A stretch of 10,025 bases of DNA from Ruminococcaceae bacterium UBA866 (lineage in GTDB: Bacteria; Bacillota; Clostridia; Oscillospirales; Ruminococcaceae): positions 20,483-30,507 of the forward strand of contig DBGA01000058.1 of the NCBI GenBank assembly GCA_002295325.1. The letters run 5' to 3'. The stretch's first letter is position 1, and each line of letters begins with the position of its first letter. Shown in pieces: positions 1-7,024 of this stretch. Both the position numbers and the translations under genes were made by a program. Below the pieces are notes generated by a model. The model made no database searches and was not told the DNA's origin. It saw only the letters and a program-made list of their open reading frames with translations.

Positions 1-1
1 G

Positions 2-709
2 CCGCTTGACAGTATTGAAGTGGCTATAAAAACTTTTTCGAGTCAAGTGAAATGTCAGCTCGAGGAGGCACTCACTACACTTGGCTGTAGACTTTCAAAT
101 CATGGAATTGAAATTACAATTTCAGCCAATGGCAAACAGGTTTCAATGCGAGATAATAAAGGGGTTGAACTTTTTCATGAAAAGATTCTAGCCTTGCTCT
201 GCCTTGGAGAATTTTTAAAAGGCGAAAATGTTTCCTTGCCCCATACTGCCCCAAGAATTATTGACAAGCTAGCAGAAATTCATGGCAAAACCGTATTTCG
301 TTATGCGGACTGCCCATGCGATGAAAGAGACAAGATTGCAAGAAATAAAGCAATTGCAAAACCATATTTAAGAGATGGCTTAATGATGGCGGTGAAATTA
401 CTTTCTTTTATGGTGGAAAAAAAGCTTGATTTTCAAGGTCTTTACGATTTAATTCCAGATTTTAATACCAGTTCAAGGCTTGTTTTTGTTTCTGCAAATC
501 CAAGCCATATTCTAAAAAAACTCTCTACAATGAACACTGAAATTTCCGAAGGCATAGATATTTATAAGGATGGTGAAACAGCATATATCAAACCAATTAA
601 GTCCGGAAAGGGTATTATGATTTACACTGAGGGCAAAATAGATACAACAGCAGTTGAAATTGGAGACATCTTTGAGTCTATTGTCAAGCAGGCTAGACTT
701 GACAGCTAG
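2..709 (+). CDS. C-terminal part of a sugar-phosphate nucleotidyltransferase / phosphohexomutase-like fusion (5'-truncated)
   Basis: The frame is open from the window edge to a TAG at 707-709, so this is the tail of a longer gene. The GTG at position 20 has no Shine-Dalgarno and is probably internal. The visible 235 residues resemble the last domains of the alpha-D-phosphohexomutase half found fused behind a nucleotidyltransferase in many Bacillota proteins (mannose-1-phosphate guanylyltransferase / phosphomannomutase-like). The cues, in order, are SLPHTAPRIIDKLAEIHGK (family form: VPVTAPSVIEELAEEYGG), RDGLMMAVKLLSFM (family form: DGMFALAKLLEFL), LYDLIPDF, then the C-terminal GIDIYKDGETAYIKP and IMIYTEGK (family form: DGVKVY..GWVLVLPD.....VYAEG). 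The likely role is making or interconverting sugar-1-phosphates for cell-envelope polysaccharide. The segment that is normally RTKTDP-like reads RYADCPCDERDKIARNK, so the substrate is uncertain. Recognition is by family pattern only, and the catalytic serine and metal loop lie outside the window. Confidence 0.62.
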   Translation, partial: PLDSIEVAIKTFSSQVKCQLEEALTTLGCRLSNHGIEITISANGKQVSMRDNKGVELFHEKILALLCLGEFLKGENVSLPHTAPRIIDKLAEIHGKTVFRYADCPCDERDKIARNKAIAKPYLRDGLMMAVKLLSFMVEKKLDFQGLYDLIPDFNTSSRLVFVSANPSHILKKLSTMNTEISEGIDIYKDGETAYIKPIKSGKGIMIYTEGKIDTTAVEIGDIFESIVKQARLDS

Positions 710-727
710 GCGATTTAGTTATACAAT
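699..727 (+). promoter_or_regulatory. Predicted sigma-A promoter for the rnj leader
   Basis: TTGACA (699-704), a 17-bp spacer and TACAAT (722-727) match the housekeeping promoter consensus at 11 of 12 positions with ideal spacing. The -35 box lies inside the last codons of the upstream gene. Transcription would start near 734, leaving about 310 nt of leader before ribonuclease J. No transcript data support it. Confidence 0.6.
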
Positions 728-733
728 ATAAGT

Positions 734-1043
734 AATATGGAAGTACGGATTAAGGCAAATTTTTTATACAGTGCAATGATTTTTTTAGCATATTTACGAG
801 AACGTGAACAAGCTGGTTATGCAAAAAACTCAATTGCAACGGTTTTTACAATGCAAGAAGAAGCTTTTCCTCTTGCGGTACATATTTTTTAAATCGGAAT
901 AAAATCTAGTCAAAACGCTTCGATACATAAAAACAAGCGAGGATAATGGATTCCCTCAGCCGCCCACTATTAACTGCAATCAGCAGTTTATAAGATGCGG
1001 TGTAGACTTGTTTTGCAAACAAAATAAAGTGAGGTAAAATTAA
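734..1043 (+). promoter_or_regulatory. Long, hairpin-rich 5' leader of ribonuclease J (no recognised riboswitch)
   Basis: This is the only gene-poor stretch of more than 300 bases. Apart from a doubtful 51-codon ORF at its 5' end, it holds small inverted repeats in its 3' third: CGCTT/AAGCG (916-920/935-939); GCGAGG/CCTC-GC (937-942/954-960, one bulge); GCCGC/GCGGT (959-963/997-1001, one G-U) enclosing a perfect AACTGC/GCAGTT hairpin with loop AATCA (972-988); and TTGTTT/AAACAA just upstream of the rnj ribosome binding site. Some of these share bases (937-939 and 959-960) and so exclude one another, as alternative leader folds do. I do not recognise a known riboswitch core. The rnj Shine-Dalgarno is GAGG at 1031-1034, 9 nt before the GTG. 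Confidence 0.4.
737..892 (+). CDS. Doubtful 51-codon small ORF in the rnj leader
   Basis: ATG 737 to TAA 890-892 encodes 51 residues beginning MEVRIKAN and ending PLAVHIF, with a short hydrophobic patch (residues 9-20). I recognise no family. There is no Shine-Dalgarno, and the start lies only about 3 nt after the start site predicted from the 699-727 promoter, so translation would have to be essentially leaderless. In-frame stops at 707-709 and 716-718 separate it from the upstream gene. It could be a chance ORF, a decayed gene or a leader peptide. The codon pattern gives no clear support. Confidence 0.2.
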   Translation: MEVRIKANFLYSAMIFLAYLREREQAGYAKNSIATVFTMQEEAFPLAVHIF

Positions 1044-3080
1044 GTGATAAATAAAGAAACTAAAGAAACGAACATTGAACAACAGGAAACCAAGCCTATG
1101 GCAAGTTTTTTGAAAAATCCAAATAATAACACAAAAGAAACTGCAACGAAAGTAGCAGAGCAAAAAGCTGCACAGCCAAAAGCACCTGCAAAACCAAAAG
1201 CGCAACCAAAACAACAACCTAAAGCTCAAATCAAAGCACAGCCAAAAGCTCAACCTAAGGCACAACCTAAAGCACAGCCAAAACAACAACCTAAAGCACA
1301 AGCTAAACCACAGGTTAAACCACTAGAGAGTAAAGAACCTATTCAAGCTAAAAAACCAAATGCTCCTTTTCAAAAACGAAACAATACTTCAAAGAAAAAT
1401 ACTGTTTTAAAGGGTGACAATCAAGCTTCAATTCGTATTATCCCACTTGGTGGACTAAACGAAATTGGTAAGAATATGACCGCATATGAATGTCAAGGTG
1501 ATATTCTTATTGTTGACTGTGGATTGGCTTTCCCTGATGCTGATATGCTTGGTGTTGACCTTGTTATCCCAGATTTTAATTTTGTTGAAAAAAACATTGC
1601 AAACATTAAAGGGCTTGTCGTTACCCACGGACATGAGGATCATATTGGCTCAATTCCTTATCTTCTAAAAAAATTCGATATTCCAATCTATGCTTCTCCG
1701 CTTGCTCTTGGTTTAATCAAGGGTAAACTCAAAGAGCATGGACTTTTAAATAAAGCAAAATTAAATGTTGTAGCACCACGACAAACTGTAAAAATGGGTT
1801 GTATGACAGTTGAATTTTTGCGTGTAAACCACTCAATTCCAGATGCAATGGCACTTGCAATTCATTCACCAGCCGGTATTATCATTCAAACTGGTGACTT
1901 TAAGGTTGATTATTCTCCAATTCAAGGTGAAGTTATTGACCTTGCTCGTTTTGCAGAGCTAGGTAGCGAAGGCGTACTTTGTCTGCTATCAGACTCCACC
2001 AACGCAGAACGTCCAGGCTCTACAATGAGCGAAAGCAAAGTTGGCCAAGCGTTCCAAACGCTATTTAACAATGCCGAAGGCAAACGTGTCATCATTGCAT
2101 CATTTGCATCAAATATCCATAGAATTCAACAGATTATCAATACTGCTGCTAAGTTTTCACGCAAGGTTGCTGTATCTGGAAGAAGTATGGAAAATGTGGT
2201 TGGTGTTGCAACTGAGCTAGGCTATCTTACCCTACCTGAAGGAATTTTAGTGGACATTGATAAGATTTCACGCTTTCCAAAAGAAAAGACAGTTATCATA
2301 ACCACTGGTAGCCAAGGCGAGCCTATGTCTGCCCTTTCAAGAATGGCAAGCGGAGAGCATAGAAAAGTTAATGTTACGAGCGATGATTTTATCATAATTT
2401 CAGCAACCCCAATTCCAGGAAACGAAAAGCACGTAACTCGTGTTATCAATGACCTATTAAAGCTAGGTTCTGAGGTTATTTATGAGGCAATGTACGAAGT
2501 TCACGTTTCAGGACATGCGTGTCAAGATGAGCTTAGAATGATGCTTGCAATTACAAAACCAAAATATTTCCTACCTGTTCATGGTGAGTTTAAGCATTTA
2601 AAAGCACATTCAAAACTTGCAAGAGAAATGGGAGTTTTGCCATCGAATATCCATATTGGCGAAATTGGACAAGTGCTTGAGTTTTCACAAAACCACATGA
2701 AAATGGTTGGTACTGTTGAGGCTGGCAGGGTGCTTGTAGATGGTTTGGGTGTTGGTGATGTTGGCGCAATCGTTTTGCGTGACAGACGTCATTTGGCACA
2801 AGACGGATTAATTATTGTTATTATGACAATGGAGAGTGCATCTGGAGCATTGCTATCTGGACCTGATATTGTATCAAGAGGATTTGTCTATGTGAGAGAA
2901 GCAGAAGAGCTTATCACCGACGCAAGACAGGTAGTGAAAAACATTTTAGATAAATGTGCAGAGGAAAATATAAGAGATTGGTCAACTATCAAGCTTAACG
3001 TGCGTGATGGATTGTCTAACTTCATATATAAACGCACAAAACGTGGTCCAATGATTTTGCCAATAATAACTGAAGTATAA
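1044..3080 (+). CDS. rnj: Ribonuclease J (metallo-beta-lactamase / beta-CASP family)
   Basis: RNase J is a cytoplasmic zinc-dependent 5'-3' exonuclease and endonuclease for mRNA decay and rRNA maturation in Bacillota. The 678-residue product has its catalytic core from about residue 130 (SIRIIPLGGLNEIGKN). The metal motif is HGHEDHIG with H195, H197, D199 and H200, followed by NHSIPD (H263), TGDF (D285), LLSDSTNAERPG, the beta-CASP HVSGHA (H487) and PVHGEF (H513), and the C-terminal RNase J domain. Residues 1-128 are an extension rich in Lys, Gln, Ala and Pro, including nine KAQP-like tetrapeptides. Bacillus RNase J1 is about 555 residues, so the surplus is essentially this tail. The start is GTG with GAGG 9 nt upstream; ATG 1098 (residue 19), with AGGAAA before it, is an alternative. 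Only the extension is unusual; the core looks complete. The Bacillus J1/J2 distinction cannot be made here. Confidence 0.96.
   Translation: MINKETKETNIEQQETKPMASFLKNPNNNTKETATKVAEQKAAQPKAPAKPKAQPKQQPKAQIKAQPKAQPKAQPKAQPKQQPKAQAKPQVKPLESKEPIQAKKPNAPFQKRNNTSKKNTVLKGDNQASIRIIPLGGLNEIGKNMTAYECQGDILIVDCGLAFPDADMLGVDLVIPDFNFVEKNIANIKGLVVTHGHEDHIGSIPYLLKKFDIPIYASPLALGLIKGKLKEHGLLNKAKLNVVAPRQTVKMGCMTVEFLRVNHSIPDAMALAIHSPAGIIIQTGDFKVDYSPIQGEVIDLARFAELGSEGVLCLLSDSTNAERPGSTMSESKVGQAFQTLFNNAEGKRVIIASFASNIHRIQQIINTAAKFSRKVAVSGRSMENVVGVATELGYLTLPEGILVDIDKISRFPKEKTVIITTGSQGEPMSALSRMASGEHRKVNVTSDDFIIISATPIPGNEKHVTRVINDLLKLGSEVIYEAMYEVHVSGHACQDELRMMLAITKPKYFLPVHGEFKHLKAHSKLAREMGVLPSNIHIGEIGQVLEFSQNHMKMVGTVEAGRVLVDGLGVGDVGAIVLRDRRHLAQDGLIIVIMTMESASGALLSGPDIVSRGFVYVREAEELITDARQVVKNILDKCAEENIRDWSTIKLNVRDGLSNFIYKRTKRGPMILPIITEV
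1197..1304 (+). repeat. Nine tandem 12-bp units coding for K-A-Q-P-like tetrapeptides
   Basis: Codons 52-87 of ribonuclease J read as nine consecutive tetrapeptides: KAQP, KQQP, KAQI, KAQP four times, KQQP and KAQA. At DNA level the units vary at synonymous sites (caa/cag, cct/cca, aaa/aag, gca/gct/gcg). This suggests the peptide composition is kept by selection, or that the array is old, rather than a very recent slippage expansion. The encoded stretch is highly basic and expected to be disordered. Confidence 0.9.
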
Positions 3081-3126
3081 AATTCCTTATAGTTTCACAA
3101 CAAAACAGCAACAGGAGTATGCATAA

Positions 3127-5097
3127 ATGAAACGAAAAAGATTTTGGCTTATAAGATCGACTAATATAATGCTTATGGTTATGAGTGTGGTACTTGTAAG
3201 CGTAACATATTTTGTCAGTAAAATATTGTTTTTTATAGCAGCACCCATTGTGCTAGTTTTAGTGTGCTTGTCTGGATATAGACTTTATAAAATACAATCA
3301 GATTTGCATGAGATGATTGCTTCAATGGGTCGTTCTATGACTGATTCGCATGAGGCAAGCTTTATAACATTTCCAATGCCCTCTGTAATATTGAGTGAGG
3401 TTGGTGAAATCGTTTGGTATAACGATATGTTTAAAGAAGTGGTGTTGAAATCTAAAAAAGATATTTTTGGATATAACATTGAAAGTATCATTTCAAAAGA
3501 TATCAAAACGCTCCTAGCAAATCAAGGCAGTGTAATTTCATATGAGGATAGCAGCTTTGAGGTTTTTTGCATTGAAAATAAAAAACACAGCAATATTGTA
3601 TACGTAATGTATTTGGTCGATATTACTGAACTTTATGACATTAAAGTTGAGTATATAAAAACCAAGCCTGTGGTAATGCTTTTGCTTATTGATAATTACG
3701 ACGAGTCAATTGGAAATGAAAACGAGGGTAATAAGGCAAGGCTTATCAGCGAGGTTCAAAGGGTTATCCAAACCTTTGTTGATAAGACAAACGGATTTAT
3801 TAAAAAAACTGAACATGATAGATATCTTGTAATGATAGAAAATCAAAGTCTTGAAAGCATCATTGCTGGCAGGTTTGATATACTTGATAAAACAAGAGAA
3901 ATTACAACTGAGGGTAGGGTTCCGGTTACCCTGTCAATCGGAGTTGCAAGTGTTGAAACTACCCTTGCAAAGGCGGAGCAGGATGCAAGACAGGCGCTTG
4001 ATATGGCGCTCGGACGTGGTGGTGACCAAGCTGCAGTAAAAGCTGACGGTGGATATGAGTTTTTCGGTGGCTTTTCAAAAGGTGTTGAAAAGCGCACCAA
4101 GGTCAAAACTAGAATTGTTGCCTCTGCAATGGTTGAGCTTATCAAATCAGCTGACAGTGTTCTTGTCATGGGACATAAGTTTGCAGATCTTGACAGTCTA
4201 GGCTCTGCGATAGGAATAGCAAAAGCTTGTGAATGTTTTGGGAAACAGGTTAATATTGTTTTGGATACAAGAAGAAATCTTGCAGGCTGTTTGGTTAAGA
4301 GACTGGTTGAAAACAATCAACAAAACCTAATATGCTTGCCTGAAATCGTGATAGATAAAATTACAGATAAAACTCTGCTAATTATCGTTGATACACATAC
4401 CGAGGCTTTAATTGAAAGTCCACAGATATATAATAAGTGCAAGCAGGTTATTGTCATTGATCATCATAGAAAAATGGTCAATCACATAGAAGACGCAGTG
4501 ATTTTCTACCATGAACCATATGCATCGTCGGCATCAGAAATGGTAACTGAATTGGTACAGTATTTTGGTGATAATTGCAAGTTGACCAAATTAGAAGCAG
4601 AGGCATTGCTCTCAGGAATTATGCTTGATACAAGAAACTTTGTAATTAAAACGGGTGTTCGCACCTTTGAGGCGGCCGCTTATCTAAGGAGAATAGGTGC
4701 AGATACGATTGAAGTTAGAAAGCTTTTTGCTTCCACCATGGATTCTTATCAAAGGAAAACTCGAGTAGTTTCTTCTGCTGAGATTTACAAGGAATGTGCA
4801 ATTGCATCTTGCGATTTTACATCGGACGATTTAAGGATTGTTGCTCCGCAATCAGCCGACGAACTTCTAAATATCAGTGGTGTAAAAGCATCCTTTGTGC
4901 TATATGAGGAAAATGATATCATAAATATTTCTGCTCGCTCAATGGGCGCTTTGAATGTGCAGATTATCATGGAAAAAATGGGGGGCGGAGGTCATCATAC
5001 TATGGCGGCGGCGCAAATTCCTAACGCAACGCTTGACAAAGTAAGACAGTCGCTTTTAGAAATCATAGATTTGCAGATTGAGTTAACAGGAAAATAA
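3127..5097 (+). CDS. gdpP: GdpP-type cyclic-di-AMP phosphodiesterase (membrane-bound DHH/DHHA1 protein)
   Basis: GdpP hydrolyses c-di-AMP to pApA and so controls osmotic, potassium and cell-wall homeostasis. The 656-residue length and domain order fit the family. Two membrane helices lie at about residues 13-31 and 33-53. A PAS-like domain follows (about 80-170), then a degenerate GGDEF domain (about 175-305) with no GGDEF motif, ending in the usual RVPVTLSIGVAS segment. The DHH domain has H350, D354 and D356 (GHKFADLDSLGSAIG), D422 (DTH), D445-H446-H447 and D501. The DHHA1 motif is GGGGHH at 619-624. The manganese ligands therefore appear intact. AGGAG at 3113-3117 precedes the ATG by 9 nt. 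It starts 46 bp after rnj with no clear terminator between, so co-transcription is likely. It ends in tandem TAA stops. Confidence 0.95.
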   Translation: MKRKRFWLIRSTNIMLMVMSVVLVSVTYFVSKILFFIAAPIVLVLVCLSGYRLYKIQSDLHEMIASMGRSMTDSHEASFITFPMPSVILSEVGEIVWYNDMFKEVVLKSKKDIFGYNIESIISKDIKTLLANQGSVISYEDSSFEVFCIENKKHSNIVYVMYLVDITELYDIKVEYIKTKPVVMLLLIDNYDESIGNENEGNKARLISEVQRVIQTFVDKTNGFIKKTEHDRYLVMIENQSLESIIAGRFDILDKTREITTEGRVPVTLSIGVASVETTLAKAEQDARQALDMALGRGGDQAAVKADGGYEFFGGFSKGVEKRTKVKTRIVASAMVELIKSADSVLVMGHKFADLDSLGSAIGIAKACECFGKQVNIVLDTRRNLAGCLVKRLVENNQQNLICLPEIVIDKITDKTLLIIVDTHTEALIESPQIYNKCKQVIVIDHHRKMVNHIEDAVIFYHEPYASSASEMVTELVQYFGDNCKLTKLEAEALLSGIMLDTRNFVIKTGVRTFEAAAYLRRIGADTIEVRKLFASTMDSYQRKTRVVSSAEIYKECAIASCDFTSDDLRIVAPQSADELLNISGVKASFVLYEENDIINISARSMGALNVQIIMEKMGGGGHHTMAAAQIPNATLDKVRQSLLEIIDLQIELTGK

Positions 5098-5111
5098 TAA
5101 TACTATATACT
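5083..5111 (+). promoter_or_regulatory. Predicted sigma-A promoter for rplI
   Basis: TTAACA (5083-5088), a 17-bp spacer and TATACT (5106-5111) match consensus at 10 of 12 positions. It straddles the last codons and stop of gdpP. Transcription would start near 5118, immediately before the GAAAGGG ribosome binding site (5119-5125), giving a very short leader and letting L9 be made independently of gdpP. Confidence 0.5.
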
Positions 5112-5134
5112 AGCGATAGAAAGGGTTTGACAAT

Positions 5135-5581
5135 ATGAAAGTAATATTGACACAAGATGTAAAAGGTTCAGGCAAAGCAGGCGAGCTTGTAAATGTTTCT
5201 GACGGCTATGCAAGAAACTTCTTATTGAAAAAGGGTTTGGCAATCGAGGCAAATGCTGCTGCGATAAATGCAAAACAAACAAAGGATAGTGCTGTTGCAC
5301 ATCATGCTCAAGTTGAGATTGACACAGCAAAGGAAACAGCAAAAAAACTTGAGGGTAAAACGATTACAGTTAAGGCAAAAGCTGGTGCCAATGGTAAGCT
5401 TTTTGGCTCGATAACTTCAAAAGAAATTGCAGAAGAACTCACAAAATGCTACAAGGTAGAAGTGAATAAGAAAAAAATCAGCTTAAGCTCTGATGTTAAA
5501 ACTTATGGTGAATTTAGCTTTGAAGTGAAACTTCATGCGGGTATCAATGCAACAATGAAGCTAATTGTAGAAGAACAATAA
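5135..5581 (+). CDS. rplI: 50S ribosomal protein L9
   Basis: L9 binds 23S rRNA at the base of the L1 stalk and helps keep the reading frame on stacked ribosomes. The 148 residues match the usual family length. The N-terminal rRNA-binding domain carries the L9 signature (G at 13, then [19 protein letters not shown]). A charged linking helix spans about residues 41-75, followed by the C-terminal domain with GKLFGSIT and a final [15 protein letters not shown] (5119-5125) lies 9 nt before the ATG. The gene lies 37 bp after gdpP, the common gdpP-rplI-dnaB order in Bacillota, and ends in tandem TAA codons followed by a hairpin terminator. Confidence 0.98.
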   Translation: MKVILTQDVKGSGKAGELVNVSDGYARNFLLKKGLAIEANAAAINAKQTKDSAVAHHAQVEIDTAKETAKKLEGKTITVKAKAGANGKLFGSITSKEIAEELTKCYKVEVNKKKISLSSDVKTYGEFSFEVKLHAGINATMKLIVEEQ

Positions 5582-5588
5582 TAAACAA

Positions 5589-5620
5589 AAAAGTCTATGC
5601 CATTTTTGGTATAGACTTTT
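5589..5620 (+). terminator. Hairpin terminator after rplI, possibly bidirectional
   Basis: AAAAGTCTATGCC (5589-5601) pairs with GGTATAGACTTTT (5608-5620) through 13 pairs, including one G-U, across a loop ATTTTT. It lies 7 nt after the L9 stop. The U-tract is short (four T, also used in the stem), so termination may be partial. The matching A-tract on the 5' side would make it symmetrical on the other strand, though no gene there needs it. Confidence 0.65.
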
Positions 5621-5634
5621 AAAGCATATATAAG
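5606..5634 (+). promoter_or_regulatory. Weak candidate promoter for the dnaB operon
   Basis: TTGGTA (5606-5611), a 17-bp spacer and TATAAG (5629-5634) match consensus at 9 of 12 positions. The -35 box is inside the 3' arm of the terminator hairpin. With the hairpin separating dnaB from rplI a promoter is expected here, but the match is modest. Confidence 0.25.
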
Positions 5635-5649
5635 TCTTGTAGATTAAAT

Positions 5650-5654
5650 GGAGG
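5650..5654 (+). promoter_or_regulatory. Ribosome binding site that fixes the dnaB start
   Basis: GGAGG lies 5 nt before ATG 5660. The in-frame ATG at 5648 overlaps this Shine-Dalgarno and has none of its own, so the start at 5660 is preferred. Confidence 0.8.
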
Positions 5655-5659
5655 TTTCT

Positions 5660-7024
5660 ATGGCAGAGTTAGATGGGATTCTTGATGATAGACTACAAAA
5701 CATGCCGTTTAGCCTTGAGGCAGAACAGTCGGTTTTGGGTGGGTTGTTGCTTGAGCCAGAATGTGTTTCAAGGGTGCTTGAATACATAACAAAACCTGAA
5801 ATGTTTTATAAACGTCAACACAGGGACTTGTTTTCCGTGTTTATAAATATGTTCAATATGAGCAAGACAATCGACTTTGTAACGGTGCTTGATGAAGTAA
5901 ATCGTGCATCTGTTTTTGAAAACAGCGATAGTGCTAAGATGTACTTGGTGCAGTTAATGGAGCTTGTTCCAACCACTGCAAATATTGGTGACTATTGCAG
6001 GATTGTGCAAGAAAAGTTTTATATTCGCACACTTATGGTTGCCTGCAACGAAATTGTAGGAATGGCTCATGAGGGTGATGTCGAGGCAAAGGCACTACTT
6101 GATGTTGCAGAACAGCGAATTTATGATATCAGACAGGGAAAAGATGCGACCAACCTTACAAAGATTGATACAGTAATTATTGAAACTTATGATAGGTTAG
6201 TAAAGCTCACAGGTGAGGACAGCGATAAATATCTAGGGTTGAAAACTGGCTTTTCAAGGTTAGATATGCTGACTTCTGGGCTAAATAAATCTGATTTAAT
6301 TTTAGTTGCTGCCCGTCCTGGTATGGGTAAAACCAGTTTTGCGCTGAACATTGCAACAAACGTTGCAAAACGATATAATCGTGATGTTGCAATCTTTTCA
6401 CTCGAGATGTCAAATGAACAGCTTGTTTCTAGGGTGCTATCCTCTGAAACCAAGATAAAGAGTGAAAAAATGCGTGTTGGCAAGCTTTCTCCTGATGAAT
6501 GGATACAGCTTGCACAGGGCGCTGATATTTTAAGTAAAACAAATATTTACCTTGACGATAGTGCGGGCATTACCGTTGCTGAAATGAAGGCAAAGTTGCG
6601 TCGATTAAAGAATTTAGGTCTGATTGTTATTGACTACTTACAGTTGATGTCAAGCGGAAAGCGTTCCGAAAATCGTGTGCAGGAAATCTCGCAAATGACT
6701 AGAAATTTAAAGATAATGGCAAAGGAATTAAACGTTCCAGTTGTGCTTTTATCACAGCTTTCTCGTGCGGCGGAACAACGACAAGGCCACAAGCCAATGC
6801 TATCCGACCTTAGAGATTCTGGTTCGATTGAGCAGGATGCCGATATCGTAATGTTCCTCTATCGTGAGGATTATTACGAGGAGGACGTTGAGGATAAGGG
6901 CTTGGCACAGTGTATCGTTGCTAAAAACCGTCATGGCTCAACTGGTGAGGTTGACATTCGTTGGATTGGTGAGTATACTCGTTTTGAGGATGTGGAGATT
7001 TACAGAGATGAACCAAATAGATAG
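5660..7024 (+). CDS. dnaB: Replicative DNA helicase DnaB (DnaC in Bacillus naming)
   Basis: This is the hexameric 5'-3' helicase of the replication fork. From ATG 5660 the product has 454 residues, the usual family length. The N-terminal domain begins with MPFSLEAEQSVLGGLL, the primase- and loader-interacting region. A linker leads to the RecA-like ATPase: GLKTGFSRLDMLTSGL, Walker A RPGMGKTS (K224), the EMS motif, Walker B LIVIDYLQLM (D325), then LLSQLSRAAEQR, SDLRDSGSIEQDAD and FLYR motifs near the end. No intein or truncation is seen. It follows the rplI terminator and overlaps tilS by 17 nt, so the two are probably translated from one message. Confidence 0.98.
   Translation: MAELDGILDDRLQNMPFSLEAEQSVLGGLLLEPECVSRVLEYITKPEMFYKRQHRDLFSVFINMFNMSKTIDFVTVLDEVNRASVFENSDSAKMYLVQLMELVPTTANIGDYCRIVQEKFYIRTLMVACNEIVGMAHEGDVEAKALLDVAEQRIYDIRQGKDATNLTKIDTVIIETYDRLVKLTGEDSDKYLGLKTGFSRLDMLTSGLNKSDLILVAARPGMGKTSFALNIATNVAKRYNRDVAIFSLEMSNEQLVSRVLSSETKIKSEKMRVGKLSPDEWIQLAQGADILSKTNIYLDDSAGITVAEMKAKLRRLKNLGLIVIDYLQLMSSGKRSENRVQEISQMTRNLKIMAKELNVPVVLLSQLSRAAEQRQGHKPMLSDLRDSGSIEQDADIVMFLYREDYYEEDVEDKGLAQCIVAKNRHGSTGEVDIRWIGEYTRFEDVEIYRDEPNR

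Noticed and set aside
20..22. GTG as the true start of the first gene
   Set aside because: There is no ribosome binding site, the frame stays open to the window edge, and the protein looks like the tail of a larger fusion.
906..1301. 131-codon minus-strand ORF rich in Phe, Leu, Cys and Trp
   Set aside because: It is the reverse reading of the KAQP repeat region of ribonuclease J; the odd composition follows from the lysine- and glutamine-rich codons, and it has no support as a gene.
3057..3093. Possible promoter for gdpP (TTGCCA with TATAAA or TATAGT)
   Set aside because: The spacers are 13 and 25 bp, outside the working range; co-transcription with rnj is simpler.
3843..4316. 157-codon minus-strand ORF inside gdpP
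   Set aside because: It is antisense to a well-supported gene and matches no recognised family.
6864..7007. Upstream extension of the tilS frame
   Set aside because: The stretch lies wholly within dnaB coding sequence in another frame, has no TilS-like residues, and ATG 7008 has a Shine-Dalgarno.
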